A stretch of 36,345 bases of DNA from Lachnospiraceae bacterium (lineage in GTDB: Bacteria > Bacillota > Clostridia > Lachnospirales > Lachnospiraceae). Position 1 is the first letter of the stretch; each line of letters starts with the position of its first letter. Below, piece after piece: positions 8,754 through 16,483 of the stretch. Both the position numbers and the translations under genes were made by a program. Location: assembly GCA_022791815.1 (NCBI GenBank), contig JAAVZU010000052.1, positions 1 through 36,345 on the forward strand, in the 5' to 3' direction. The notes beneath the pieces were generated by a model. That model was not told the DNA's origin. It worked only from the letters and a program-made list of their open reading frames with translations, and did not search any database.

Positions 8754-8981
8754 TCATTGTTTATCTGACGGGACATATTCTAATAAATCAGAAAGAGAGC
8801 AATTAAGTGCATGACATAGTCTTGCAAGTACATCTTTATCAAAACGAGTAATTGTATTATTAAGATAACCATTTAATTGAGAACGTTGTATTTCTGCCTT
8901 TTGACAAAGTTTATTTTTACTTAAGCCTGAAGCTTTCAATAAATGATCCAAATGTATTTGTATACTTCCTTTATCACTCAA
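8754..8981 (-). CDS. Small XRE-family (Cro/C1-type HTH) regulator
   Basis: The 75-aa protein is almost entirely one helix-turn-helix domain: LDHLLKASGLSKNKLCQKAEIQRSQLNGYLNN, then ARLCHALNCSLSDLLEYVP, the usual layout of single-domain Cro-like regulators. The start is TTG at 8981, preceded by a G-rich ribosome binding site (AGGGGGG). It is divergent from the 69-aa gene at 9120. The shared 138-bp gap holds a promoter with an internal palindrome (9031-9060), the natural place for this protein to bind. It may repress its neighbour and itself. Confidence 0.85.
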   Translation of the reverse strand: MSDKGSIQIHLDHLLKASGLSKNKLCQKAEIQRSQLNGYLNNTITRFDKDVLARLCHALNCSLSDLLEYVPSDKQ

Positions 8982-9030
8982 ATTAATACCCCCCTGTCGG
9001 ATAGTGTCGTTTATTGTCGAGAAAAAACAA

Positions 9031-9060
9031 TTGACATAACTAGTATATATTAGTTAGACT
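9031..9060 (+). promoter_or_regulatory. Promoter with palindromic operator for the 69-aa gene
   Basis: TTGACA (9031-9036) and TAGACT (9055-9060) are 18 bases apart. The spacer is a near-perfect 18-bp palindrome, AACTAGTATATATTAGTT (9038-9055), a likely site for the divergent XRE protein; occupancy would block this promoter. Confidence 0.55.
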
Positions 9061-9119
9061 TGGGAAGGTAGATATAAATAATTAATTATAAGAAGTTACA
9101 CAAGCGAAAGGAGATAAAA

Positions 9120-9329
9120 ATGAACGAAAAAGCAATCAACAATATAATAAGTGAAATTGCAAAAAAAGAGGGAACAGAGGTAAAAGAAGTACGAAAAGAG
9201 ATGGAGAAAGCTATAATGGCAGGATATTTAAATTCAAATGAGAAATGGAATACGGTATTTAATGAAGATACTATTCCTAGCCCTGAAGAATTTATCATAG
9301 AAATTGCAAAAATGATGGTAATAATTTAG
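9120..9329 (+). CDS. Small helical protein, 69 aa (Spo0A C-terminal-like annotation family)
   Basis: The 69-aa product begins MNEKAINNIISEIAKKEGTE, continues with VKEVRKEMEKAIMAGY and ends in a PSPEEFIIEIAK segment. It resembles short Clostridia proteins that databases often label sporulation initiation factor Spo0A C-terminal domain; I recall this resemblance and could not test it. It is acidic, soluble and predicted all-helical. The GAAAGGAG ribosome binding site supports the start. It is expressed from the operator-bearing promoter shared with the divergent XRE gene and ends in a short hairpin, so it forms a one-gene unit. Confidence 0.75.
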   Translation: MNEKAINNIISEIAKKEGTEVKEVRKEMEKAIMAGYLNSNEKWNTVFNEDTIPSPEEFIIEIAKMMVII

Positions 9330-9332
9330 GTA

Positions 9333-9358
9333 AAAACACACATTTGTTGCGTGTTTTG
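9333..9358 (+). terminator. Short hairpin after the 69-aa gene
   Basis: AAAACAC (9333-9339) pairs with GTGTTTT (9351-9357) around an 11-base loop. The tail is only weakly T-rich, so function is uncertain. Confidence 0.4.
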
Positions 9359-9425
9359 TGATGACAAAAATATATTGCTGATTATTACATACTTTATACA
9401 AGTTATACAGTTCGACTAAAAAAAT

Positions 9426-9479
9426 AATGACATTTGTCAACGAAAATATGTTGACAAATGTCATTAACTGTTTTATGAT
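9426..9479 (+). promoter_or_regulatory. Promoter with paired operators upstream of the BlaI-type gene
   Basis: TTGACA (9451-9456), a 17-base spacer and TATGAT (9474-9479) form a strong promoter. A perfect 16-bp inverted repeat, arms 9426-9441 and 9450-9465, overlaps the -35. Each arm is itself a near-palindrome, TGACATTTGTCA (9428-9439) and TGACAAATGTCA (9452-9463), resembling the ACA-N2-TGT dyads bound by BlaI/MecI. The two centres lie 24 bp apart. Confidence 0.7.
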
Positions 9480-9518
9480 AAATATATGATATCAGGTAGG
9501 TAGACGTATCTACAATAT

Positions 9519-9530
9519 ATGTGTACACAT
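9519..9530. promoter_or_regulatory. 12-bp perfect palindrome, possible third operator
   Basis: ATGTGTACACAT lies just before the ribosome binding site (AGGAGG) of the BlaI-type gene. It contains a TGTACA core and may be a further repressor site in the leader. Confidence 0.4.
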
Positions 9531-9543
9531 AGGAGGATGCATC

Positions 9544-9927
9544 ATGAATGAGAAGTTAGAAAGATTACCAGATTCTGAATTAGCTGTTATGCAGGTAATT
9601 TGGACGGAAGAGATACCAATAGGATCTGGAAAGGTAGTACAGATTCTGGAACAGGAAAGAGGGTGGACACGTTCCACAGTTCAGGTTTTGTTAAAAAGGT
9701 TGGAAGAAAAAGGGTTTCTGGGATGTGAAAGGGAAGGCAGATTAAAGTTTTATTGTCCGTTAGTAGCAAGAGAAGACTATGTTTCTAAAGAAACAAAGAC
9801 ATTTTTAGAGCATTTTTATCAAAATTCTTACCAAGGTTTGATTGCTTCATTAGTAAAGAGTGAGACAATTAGGGAAGAGGACATAGATGAAATTGTTTCC
9901 ATTATTACAAATAATTCTCGTAAGTAG
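9544..9927 (+). CDS. blaI: BlaI/MecI-family transcriptional repressor
   Basis: The 127-aa protein has the full BlaI/MecI layout: an N-terminal winged helix (LPDSELAVMQVIW, then GWTRSTVQVLLKRLEEKGFL and the wing GRLKFYCPLV) and a C-terminal dimerisation helix region. In the family, the repressor is released when a membrane M56 protease (BlaR1/MecR1) is activated. The partner here is encoded 16 bp downstream. Paired dyads overlap the promoter of its own operon, implying autoregulation. No beta-lactamase or PBP gene is nearby, so the signal is unlikely to be simple beta-lactam resistance. Confidence 0.9.
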   Translation: MNEKLERLPDSELAVMQVIWTEEIPIGSGKVVQILEQERGWTRSTVQVLLKRLEEKGFLGCEREGRLKFYCPLVAREDYVSKETKTFLEHFYQNSYQGLIASLVKSETIREEDIDEIVSIITNNSRK

Positions 9928-9943
9928 GAAAGAGATGGTGTAA

Positions 9944-12166
9944 ATGATAGAGATATTTCAGTTAATATTTGCCTTGTCTTTACAGATAGGAATTGTGATT
10001 GGTATTGTAATTTTACTGGGATATTTTGTAAAGAAACCTTATATGGCGGTTGGAAGATATTTTTTGTGGTTAGCCTTGGCAATTCGGTTATTGATTCCTA
10101 TTAATTTGGAATTAGTGAACATAGAAGAATTAGGACAAAGCATACAAAATCTACAAGTTTCACACAAAGAAGAACCAGTTGTTGATGGAATGTCAGATAA
10201 GGCTTACAAGAAAAAATTTTCTAAAGAGACTAACAGGAAAGAAAAGTCGGTTCGTTCCCAATTTAAAGAAAAGGTATTAGAGGAGAAAACAATATTAGAA
10301 CCAGAAGTGAGTTTAGATGATATATCTGTTGGAGGAAAGTTAGAAAGTGAAAGGTCTTCCAACGTAGTATTGTCTGGTATTATTACTGGAATAAAAGAAT
10401 GGTATCAAATTCATCAAAATACTATATGGAACATTATGAGTATAATTTGGATCATTGGTATAGTTGGTATGATTGGATATGAAGTGATTCTATATCAATC
10501 GGTATATAAAAGCATACAACGATGGAGAAGACCAGCATCCAAGGAGTACCAGCAACAATTTAAACTTGTATGCCAGGAGATGCATATATCAAAAAGTATT
10601 CCAGTATACCAGTGTTCAAAAATTTCCAGTCCAATGATTGTGGGAATTTACAGACCTTCCATTATTTTGCCAGAGCGGGAATATCAAAAAGAAAGTCTCT
10701 ATTACATATATAAACATGAACTTACCCATTATAGCTGTGGAGATTTGTATTATAAATTGTTACACACTGTAGTCAAATGTGTATATTGGTTTCATCCGTT
10801 GGTACATGCCATGTATCAGCAGGCTGCATTTGATGTAGAATTGGTATGTGATGAGAAAGTAACAAAGAATCAAAGTGAGACTTTTTGCAGAGAATACAGT
10901 TTAGTATTATTAGATACCCTAAAAGTACAAAACCAAAGAACATTTCCTTTTTCCACCTGTTTTTTTTATGGAGGAAGAGAGCAAATGAAAGAGAGATTTA
11001 GAAGAATTATGGGACCAAATAAGAAAAAATATGGATTTGGATTATTCGGACTATTGATAGTATGTGCTGTTATTTTAGGGAATATTTCCCTTCATCCTAA
11101 AAAAGATGCAGATGTAAAAAAAACAGAAGCAGCACAGGGAAGTATAAGTTCTTCCAAGGGAAATAAAACAAAGTTAAGTGATAAAGAACTTACAAAATCA
11201 AAAAATTTCTTGATTGTTGGACAAGAAAATTTTGCTGGTGATGATAAAGGAAGAGCTGATATGAACCTTTTAGTAACATTTATTCCTCAGGAGAAAAAAT
11301 GTTATGTAACAGAAATTGCAAGGGATTTGGCAATTACTTGTGAAAATGAGTATTTGAAGGTTAGTAATGCTTATACAAAGTATGGTATGGATACCTTCAA
11401 GAAGGTAATGGAGAAAGAAATGGGAATTACCATTGATAGTACTATAGAAGTGAATTTCCAGCAATTTGAAGATGTCATTGATTGTATAGGCGGTATCCAA
11501 ATTAATCTTACCAAAAAAGAAGCAGATTATTTAAACCATACAAACTACATTAGAGAAGAAAAATACCGTAATGTTAAGAAAGGCAAACAGTTGCTGAATG
11601 GACAGCAAGTGCTTGGTTATGCCAGAGTACGTAGAGTGGAAAGTAGCAATGGGCAGCAGAACATTTTTGGAAGAGGTGAAAGAGCTTTAAATATCGTATC
11701 TGCTATGCTTCAGAGAATAAAGGAAATGGATAGTAAGAATTGGATAGCTATGGCATCTAAGATGTATGATATGGTAAAAACCAGCCAGCTTGATCTAGAA
11801 ACTGTATACCAAATTATGCAGGCAGTATTAATAGATGGTTATACATTTGAAACCCAACAGATTCCTGAAGCAGATGCTTATATTTCAAAGCAAAGCGATG
11901 CTATTGGTTCCTATCTCTTTTATGATTTTTCTTCTAGTAAAATATTTCAAAAGTTAAAAGGGGTAAAAGTTGTATCAGAGAATGAGAATGGACAAGAAGT
12001 TGTTTTATCGGCAGGGTCAATAGGTAACACACAAGAAGAAGTTAATTTAAATAATGTAGAAGATAGCACTAAAGATAATTTTAATGAGACTGGAAAGGTG
12101 GATGAGAAAATCGAGGAAGAGGATCCAAAGCTTGAATCAGGTGTTAATATATCAAATAGTAATTAA
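9944..12166 (+). CDS. M56 (BlaR1-like) membrane protease fused to an LCP domain
   Basis: The 740-aa protein begins with hydrophobic segments (about 1-55 and 160-185) around a long charged loop, then a cytosolic M56 zinc-protease domain with H258-E-L-T-H262 and downstream E299...CDE, as in BlaR1/MecR1. A further membrane segment (about 363-382) is followed outside the cell by a LytR-CpsA-Psr domain (about 421-640). Conserved-looking positions there are R437/D439, R460-D461, the LNGQQVLGYARVRR stretch and GRGER. A Ser/Asn-rich acidic tail ends it. BlaR1 carries a penicillin-binding sensor at this position; here an LCP domain, a family that transfers polyprenyl-linked glycopolymers to peptidoglycan, replaces it. 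It pairs with the BlaI-type gene 16 bp upstream. Confidence 0.88.
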   Translation: MIEIFQLIFALSLQIGIVIGIVILLGYFVKKPYMAVGRYFLWLALAIRLLIPINLELVNIEELGQSIQNLQVSHKEEPVVDGMSDKAYKKKFSKETNRKEKSVRSQFKEKVLEEKTILEPEVSLDDISVGGKLESERSSNVVLSGIITGIKEWYQIHQNTIWNIMSIIWIIGIVGMIGYEVILYQSVYKSIQRWRRPASKEYQQQFKLVCQEMHISKSIPVYQCSKISSPMIVGIYRPSIILPEREYQKESLYYIYKHELTHYSCGDLYYKLLHTVVKCVYWFHPLVHAMYQQAAFDVELVCDEKVTKNQSETFCREYSLVLLDTLKVQNQRTFPFSTCFFYGGREQMKERFRRIMGPNKKKYGFGLFGLLIVCAVILGNISLHPKKDADVKKTEAAQGSISSSKGNKTKLSDKELTKSKNFLIVGQENFAGDDKGRADMNLLVTFIPQEKKCYVTEIARDLAITCENEYLKVSNAYTKYGMDTFKKVMEKEMGITIDSTIEVNFQQFEDVIDCIGGIQINLTKKEADYLNHTNYIREEKYRNVKKGKQLLNGQQVLGYARVRRVESSNGQQNIFGRGERALNIVSAMLQRIKEMDSKNWIAMASKMYDMVKTSQLDLETVYQIMQAVLIDGYTFETQQIPEADAYISKQSDAIGSYLFYDFSSSKIFQKLKGVKVVSENENGQEVVLSAGSIGNTQEEVNLNNVEDSTKDNFNETGKVDEKIEEEDPKLESGVNISNSN

Positions 12167-12174
12167 AAATTAAT

Positions 12175-12202
12175 GTAACTGTTCATGCTTCTGAACAACT
12201 AC
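12175..12202. repeat. Palindromic intergenic repeat
   Basis: GTAACTGTTCA (12175-12185) pairs with TGAACAACTAC (12192-12202) with one mismatch around a 6-base loop. It lies 8 bp after the M56-LCP stop. A related copy occurs at 13163-13190. Confidence 0.6.
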
Positions 12203-12220
12203 AAAGTAGTAATAAAAAAG

Positions 12221-12276
12221 TCTATGCAAAGATTTCAGATTTATTATAACAGATTCTTTGCATAGGCTATTTTTTT
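12221..12276 (+). terminator. Intrinsic terminator of the blaI/M56-LCP operon
   Basis: CTATGCAAAGA (12222-12232) pairs perfectly with TCTTTGCATAG (12255-12265), followed by seven T (12270-12276). Confidence 0.85.
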
Positions 12277-12327
12277 CGTTATAATAAAGGTATCAACATG
12301 TTAGAGAGTAAGAATTGAATATATATA

Positions 12328-12355
12328 TAACAGTTCAGTACGTTGGTTGAACTAT
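12328..12355. repeat. Weaker palindrome upstream of the response regulator
   Basis: A CAGTTCA (12331-12337) / TTGAACTAT (12347-12355) dyad lies just before the LytTR regulator start. It shares the GTTCA/TGAAC core with the palindromes at 12175 and 13163 but is less complete. It could be a regulator site or a diverged repeat copy. Confidence 0.35.
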
Positions 12356-12377
12356 GATATATAGATTGGAGAGTAGT

Positions 12378-13115
12378 ATGAGAATAGCAGTTTGTGAAGA
12401 TGAAGAAATATTTAGAAAACAGATTGTAAAAGAAATAGAAGAATACTATCATAGTTTAGATGTGGTAGTAGACAGTTTTTCTTCAGGGGAGGAATTGGTA
12501 AAAAAATATGAAAGAGGAAAAGAGATGGGAGAAATTCCGCAATATGATATTTTATTTTTGGATATAGAAATGAAACGCCTAGATGGATTTGATACAGCAA
12601 AAGCCATCCGATCATATGGAGGGAAAGAAATCCTTATTTATCTTACCAGTCATACAGAGCTTGCCATGCAAGGATATGAAGTGGAAGCATTTCGTTTTCT
12701 GGCAAAACCAGTAGAACAGGAAAAACTGTGGGAGGCATTAGGTGAATTAAAGAAGCGTTTAAGGAAAGGAAAAAATATTATTCTACATACTAAAGAGGAG
12801 GAAGTGTGTGTAGAAGTTGCTTCTATTATTTATGTAGAATCTATGAAGAATGATGTATTTTATCATATATTGGAACATAGAAATACTAATTGCTTGAAAG
12901 TGTATAAGGTGAGGGAAAAGATTGCAAATGTGGAGAAAGAATTATTAGAAGAAGGATTTTTCCGATGTCATAGAAGTTATCTGGTACAATTGGCAGCAGT
13001 AGAATCTTACAATAACTTAGAGCTAACCCTTTCAGGAAATGTGCAGGTACCAATTAGCAGGGGGAGGCAAGAGGCTTTCCGAGAGGCATTAATGTATTGG
13101 ATAACAAAAAAATAA
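12378..13115 (+). CDS. LytTR-family response regulator (AgrA-like)
   Basis: This 245-aa protein has an N-terminal receiver (acidic CEDEE at 5-9, phospho-acceptor aspartate 62 in DILFLDIEM, lysine in FLAKPV) and a C-terminal LytTR DNA-binding domain (about 140-245; IIYVESMKNDVFYHIL, FFRCHRSYLV, VPISRGR). The open frame begins at ATG 12354, but GGAGAG (12368-12373) points to ATG 12378. The likely kinase partner follows 92 bp downstream. LytTR proteins bind paired ~9-bp direct repeats one to two turns apart, and such a pair lies in the promoter of the signal-peptidase gene (14596-14625), a probable target. Confidence 0.9.
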   Translation: MRIAVCEDEEIFRKQIVKEIEEYYHSLDVVVDSFSSGEELVKKYERGKEMGEIPQYDILFLDIEMKRLDGFDTAKAIRSYGGKEILIYLTSHTELAMQGYEVEAFRFLAKPVEQEKLWEALGELKKRLRKGKNIILHTKEEEVCVEVASIIYVESMKNDVFYHILEHRNTNCLKVYKVREKIANVEKELLEEGFFRCHRSYLVQLAAVESYNNLELTLSGNVQVPISRGRQEAFREALMYWITKK

Positions 13116-13162
13116 GGTATCTATTCAGGTAGAAACACACATTTTATTATGGACTTAAATAT

Positions 13163-13190
13163 AAAACTGTTGATGATTCTAAACAGTTAC
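13163..13190. repeat. Palindromic intergenic repeat between regulator and kinase
   Basis: AAAACTGTT (13163-13171) pairs with AAACAGTTAC (13181-13190). It matches the 12175-12202 palindrome at about 22 of 28 positions. Confidence 0.55.
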
Positions 13191-13207
13191 AAGTTAGAGG
13201 TGGAAAT

Positions 13208-14578
13208 ATGAAGTATCTGTTAGATTGTCTGGATGACATTATTGTTACTGTTATTATATGGATGGGATATGTACATATATATGGGATTTCTTTATCACCA
13301 TATAAAGAAGGAAATAAGAGTGGAAAAATATGGGAGAAGGCAAAGAACTTAAAAATAGGTGTGATATTCTGGGGAATCTGTTTAATTGTAAACAGTATGG
13401 TAAGTTCATTTTTAGAGGAACCAGCCAAGAGTATAGAAGTAGGTATTTATTTAGTCTTTTTACATGCCTTTTTTTATTGTGCAGCTGAGGAAAAAAAGAT
13501 GAGAACAAGCCTTTGGTTGTGGATGGTTTTCTTTACAATAGCTCTGCCTTTAGCTGCCATAGACGCTATTTTCTGGGTTGCAGGAGTAGATCTTTTAAGT
13601 GATAACACCCCATATAACTTTTTTGTGGATTTATTTGTATTATTTTTAATGATTGGATTGTATATTTTAGATAAAAAATTTCATTTTGCTAAACGGGTAC
13701 GGCGTAAAGAAAAATTTCTATTATTTACCATTTCTATATTTATTAGTTTTGTAGGAATTATAGGTTTTTCAGAAGAGTCACAATTAGAAATTGGGGGAAG
13801 TAAAATTCTAGCTTTGGTTGCGTATCTGGCTTTGTCTGCATTTGCACTTATTATGGTAATCAGGGTGATTGCAGTAGGAACGGCAGCAGACTATTATGAA
13901 GAGTTAAGTGCTATGCATGAAAAAAATGCAAGAGAAACACTGGCAATTTATGAGTCCTATAAGGAGGCACAGTTAGAAACCAGGAAACTTCGTCATGATA
14001 TGCGTAATCATTTCTTTTGTATCCAGATATTAGCAAAAGAAGGAAAATATATGGAAATGGAAGAATATCTAAAGAATTTTAATGAGGCAGTATCCGATAT
14101 TTCTATGAAATTTCAAACAGGAAATGATATTGTAGACGCAATTTTAAATGTAAAGCAGGACATAGCAAAAAAGAAGGGTATTCAGATTTTAGTGGACGGA
14201 AATATTCCTATAATGCCTTTTGTAGATGCCATGGACTGGTGTAAAATATTTTCTAATGCAGTAGATAATGGAATAGAAGCCTTGGAAAAATGTGAGGAAA
14301 CTAAGAGGATATTACAAATACAATTGAAGAGTAATGGGCATTTTTTTGTAATTCAGATAAAAAATTCATGTGACAGAAAAGTGCCAATATCGGAAAAAGG
14401 AGTTGTAACCAGTAAAAAAGAAGTTTATCAACATGGATTTGGAATAAAAAATATAGAAACTGCTCTGAAGAAATATGGAGGGGAGTTAAAAATGACATGT
14501 AAAGAAGAAAGAGAGGGGTATGTATTTATAGTAGATATGATAATGCCAGAGAAACAAAAAAAGTTGGAAAGTGAATAA
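13208..14578 (+). CDS. GHKL sensor histidine kinase (AgrC-like)
   Basis: The 456-aa protein has about six hydrophobic segments (residues 10-225), a short coiled linker and a cytosolic GHKL kinase core. The phospho-accepting H263 lies in RKLRHDMRNHFF, the N-box is in DWCKIFSNAVDNGIEALE, and the G-box is GFGIKNIETALKKYGG. This matches AgrC/VirS-type kinases that sense peptides or membrane changes through the N-terminal membrane domain. No obvious signal peptide precursor gene is adjacent. The GAGGTGG ribosome binding site precedes ATG. It probably phosphorylates the LytTR regulator encoded upstream. Confidence 0.9.
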   Translation: MKYLLDCLDDIIVTVIIWMGYVHIYGISLSPYKEGNKSGKIWEKAKNLKIGVIFWGICLIVNSMVSSFLEEPAKSIEVGIYLVFLHAFFYCAAEEKKMRTSLWLWMVFFTIALPLAAIDAIFWVAGVDLLSDNTPYNFFVDLFVLFLMIGLYILDKKFHFAKRVRRKEKFLLFTISIFISFVGIIGFSEESQLEIGGSKILALVAYLALSAFALIMVIRVIAVGTAADYYEELSAMHEKNARETLAIYESYKEAQLETRKLRHDMRNHFFCIQILAKEGKYMEMEEYLKNFNEAVSDISMKFQTGNDIVDAILNVKQDIAKKKGIQILVDGNIPIMPFVDAMDWCKIFSNAVDNGIEALEKCEETKRILQIQLKSNGHFFVIQIKNSCDRKVPISEKGVVTSKKEVYQHGFGIKNIETALKKYGGELKMTCKEEREGYVFIVDMIMPEKQKKLESE

Positions 14579-14595
14579 TCTCTATTAATTTTTTA

Positions 14596-14655
14596 TCACA
14601 AAATACATACATTTCGTCACAAAATTCCTGCACAATTTATTTTTTTTGTTATACT
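14596..14655 (+). promoter_or_regulatory. LytTR-type direct repeats and extended -10 promoter of the signal-peptidase gene
   Basis: TCACAAAAT occurs exactly at 14596-14604 and 14617-14625, a 21-bp period (9-bp repeats, 12-bp gap), the arrangement bound by AgrA/ComE-type LytTR regulators. A third partial element GCACAA follows at 14630. The -10 TATACT (14650-14655) has an upstream TG (extended -10) and no good -35, typical of activator-dependent promoters. A similar GCACAA-N14 spacing is found before the orphan LytTR gene at 18139. Confidence 0.6.
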
Positions 14656-14769
14656 AAGCCCATAAGATAGTTACTATAAATATCAAAAATGTGAACAGTA
14701 ACACATAATCTTAGATTATTATACAAACAGGGTAATGAATACTTGTAAAAAAAGAATGGGGGAAAGAAA

Positions 14770-15345
14770 ATGGAAGAACAGAAAAAGAAAAAAATATGGT
14801 CTATTGTAAAAGAGATTTCACTATATGCAACAATTATTGTGACTGGAGTATTTTTAATACCCAATTATGTTATTGCAAAAAATGTAGTAAATGGTGAGTC
14901 TATGGAGAACACATTATACAATGAGGAACAAATCTTAACAGAAATGGTATCGTATCGGTTTGGTAAACCTAAAAGATTTGATATTATAGTATTTTATCGT
15001 TTCTTTGATGAGAAGAATACGAATAAATCTGATAAAAATGCTTATGAATTTTATGTAAAGCGGATTATTGGACTTCCAGGTGAAAGGGTACGAATAGAAG
15101 GTGATATCATTTATATTAATGGAAAACCTTTGGAAGAGCATTATGGAAAAGATCCCATTTGTGATAGTGGAAGAGCAGAGGAAGAAATTACTCTTGGAAA
15201 AGATGAATATTTTGTATTAGGAGATAACCGTGGAGTAAGTATTGACAGCCGCAGTTCTAGTGTAGGTAATGTAAAGAAAGACTGGATACTTGGAAAAGCC
15301 TGTGCAAGGATTTACCCTTTTGACAAAATTGGAAGTATAAAGTAG
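14770..15345 (+). CDS. lepB: Type I signal peptidase
   Basis: This 191-aa enzyme has one N-terminal membrane anchor (about 15-37) and the catalytic dyad S44 (NGESMENTL) and K97 (FYVKRIIGLPGE). It also has GDNRGVSIDSRS (151-162), so all signal-peptidase I boxes are present. It cleaves signal peptides from exported proteins on the outer face of the membrane. The leader holds LytTR-type repeats, suggesting induction by the adjacent two-component system. It lies 56 bp upstream of the M48 protease gene, with which it probably forms an operon. A specialised, regulated signal peptidase rather than the housekeeping one is likely, but that is inference. Confidence 0.92.
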   Translation: MEEQKKKKIWSIVKEISLYATIIVTGVFLIPNYVIAKNVVNGESMENTLYNEEQILTEMVSYRFGKPKRFDIIVFYRFFDEKNTNKSDKNAYEFYVKRIIGLPGERVRIEGDIIYINGKPLEEHYGKDPICDSGRAEEEITLGKDEYFVLGDNRGVSIDSRSSSVGNVKKDWILGKACARIYPFDKIGSIK

Positions 15346-15401
15346 TAAAGTTAATGATATTATGTAAATAATAACAAGTTAATATTAGGAGGAAACAGAA
15401 G

Positions 15402-16415
15402 ATGAATCAGGAACAAGAAAATTGGGCAGATTTTGTATTAAGTAAGAAGGAGATAGAAGGTTGCAGGCATAAGTCAGAAAAGCGATGGTATCGGTTTCTA
15501 TGTGTTTTAAATTTAATCATTATTATTGGTGTTATTGGATGTATGGTTGCCTTATTGCCTGAAAAAATAGAAAAATTTAAACAAGATGTTTCAGAACGTG
15601 TGAAAGAAATAGGAATAACATTGGATAAGGCAAAAGATACTACTAAGGGTAGAGAGTCTGAGAATCAGGATAAATCAAAGAAAAAAGCAGAAAGAAATAA
15701 AGATCAAGGAAAAGATGAGGCATCCTTATCAGAAGAAGAGGATGATATTTTTAATGAATGTCTTATTGCAATAATTATTTTTTTAATACTTCCATTAGTA
15801 CTTAACTTTATGTACCAAAAGTACCGTGCCATGTCAATCCGAATTACACCAAAGAATTTTCCAGAGATATATGAAAGAGTGGAATTGTATGCAAAACGGT
15901 TAGGAATGAAGAAAGTTCCAGAAGTTTATATTATTCAGCAGAATGGAATATTAAATGCATTTTCTGCTTTTATTATAAGAAAACAGTACATAGAAATTTT
16001 TTCTGATATATTTGAAATTGCTTATCGGGAACATAAGGATTTGGAATCTATTTCCTTCATTATTGCACATGAAATGGCACATATTCATTATAAGCATGCG
16101 ACGTTTGGATATAATTTTAAGATGTTGTTCTCTAATAGAATTCCTATTTTAAGTTCTACAGCATCTCGTGCTAGAGAGTACAGTTGTGACCGTTTGGCAC
16201 AAAAACTTACAGGAAATGATGGAATTGAAGCAATGTTTTCTTTGATGGCTGGAAAACATTTGTATAAAATGGTAGATAAAGAGGATTATATGGAATATGC
16301 AAAGAGTGTAAAGGGAATATTTATTTGGGTTGCAAACTTAGTAGCTGACCACCCAATTATGACAAAGAGAATTATCGCATTAGAAAAAGGAGAGGGAAGC
16401 GGAAAGTTATATTAA
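15402..16415 (+). CDS. M48-family membrane metalloprotease (HtpX-like)
   Basis: The 337-aa protein has two membrane segments (about 35-53 and 117-137) separated by a lysine/glutamate-rich loop. A catalytic domain follows with H223-E-M-A-H227 and the third zinc ligand region R-E259-Y-S-C-D263. This fits M48 peptidases such as HtpX, which degrade membrane proteins, although the long loop between the segments is unusual. AGGAGG precedes the ATG. It follows the signal peptidase in what looks like one transcription unit under LytTR control and ends in a strong terminator. Its substrate is unknown. Confidence 0.87.
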   Translation: MNQEQENWADFVLSKKEIEGCRHKSEKRWYRFLCVLNLIIIIGVIGCMVALLPEKIEKFKQDVSERVKEIGITLDKAKDTTKGRESENQDKSKKKAERNKDQGKDEASLSEEEDDIFNECLIAIIIFLILPLVLNFMYQKYRAMSIRITPKNFPEIYERVELYAKRLGMKKVPEVYIIQQNGILNAFSAFIIRKQYIEIFSDIFEIAYREHKDLESISFIIAHEMAHIHYKHATFGYNFKMLFSNRIPILSSTASRAREYSCDRLAQKLTGNDGIEAMFSLMAGKHLYKMVDKEDYMEYAKSVKGIFIWVANLVADHPIMTKRIIALEKGEGSGKLY

Positions 16416-16438
16416 AGTATTTCCTTAAAATGAAAAAG

Positions 16439-16480
16439 AGCCTCACATTAAGATGTTAAAAATCTTGATGTGAGGCTTTT
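16439..16480. terminator. Bidirectional intrinsic terminator between convergent genes
   Basis: AGCCTCACATTAAGAT (16439-16454) pairs with ATCTTGATGTGAGGCT (16462-16477). T-runs follow on both strands, serving the M48 gene and the convergent M15 gene. Confidence 0.9.
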
Positions 16481-16483
16481 ATG

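Noticed and set aside
9426-9465. Perfect 16-bp inverted repeat as a terminator for the 69-aa gene
   Set aside because: No T-run follows, and it overlaps a strong -35 box with internal dyads; an operator is the better explanation.
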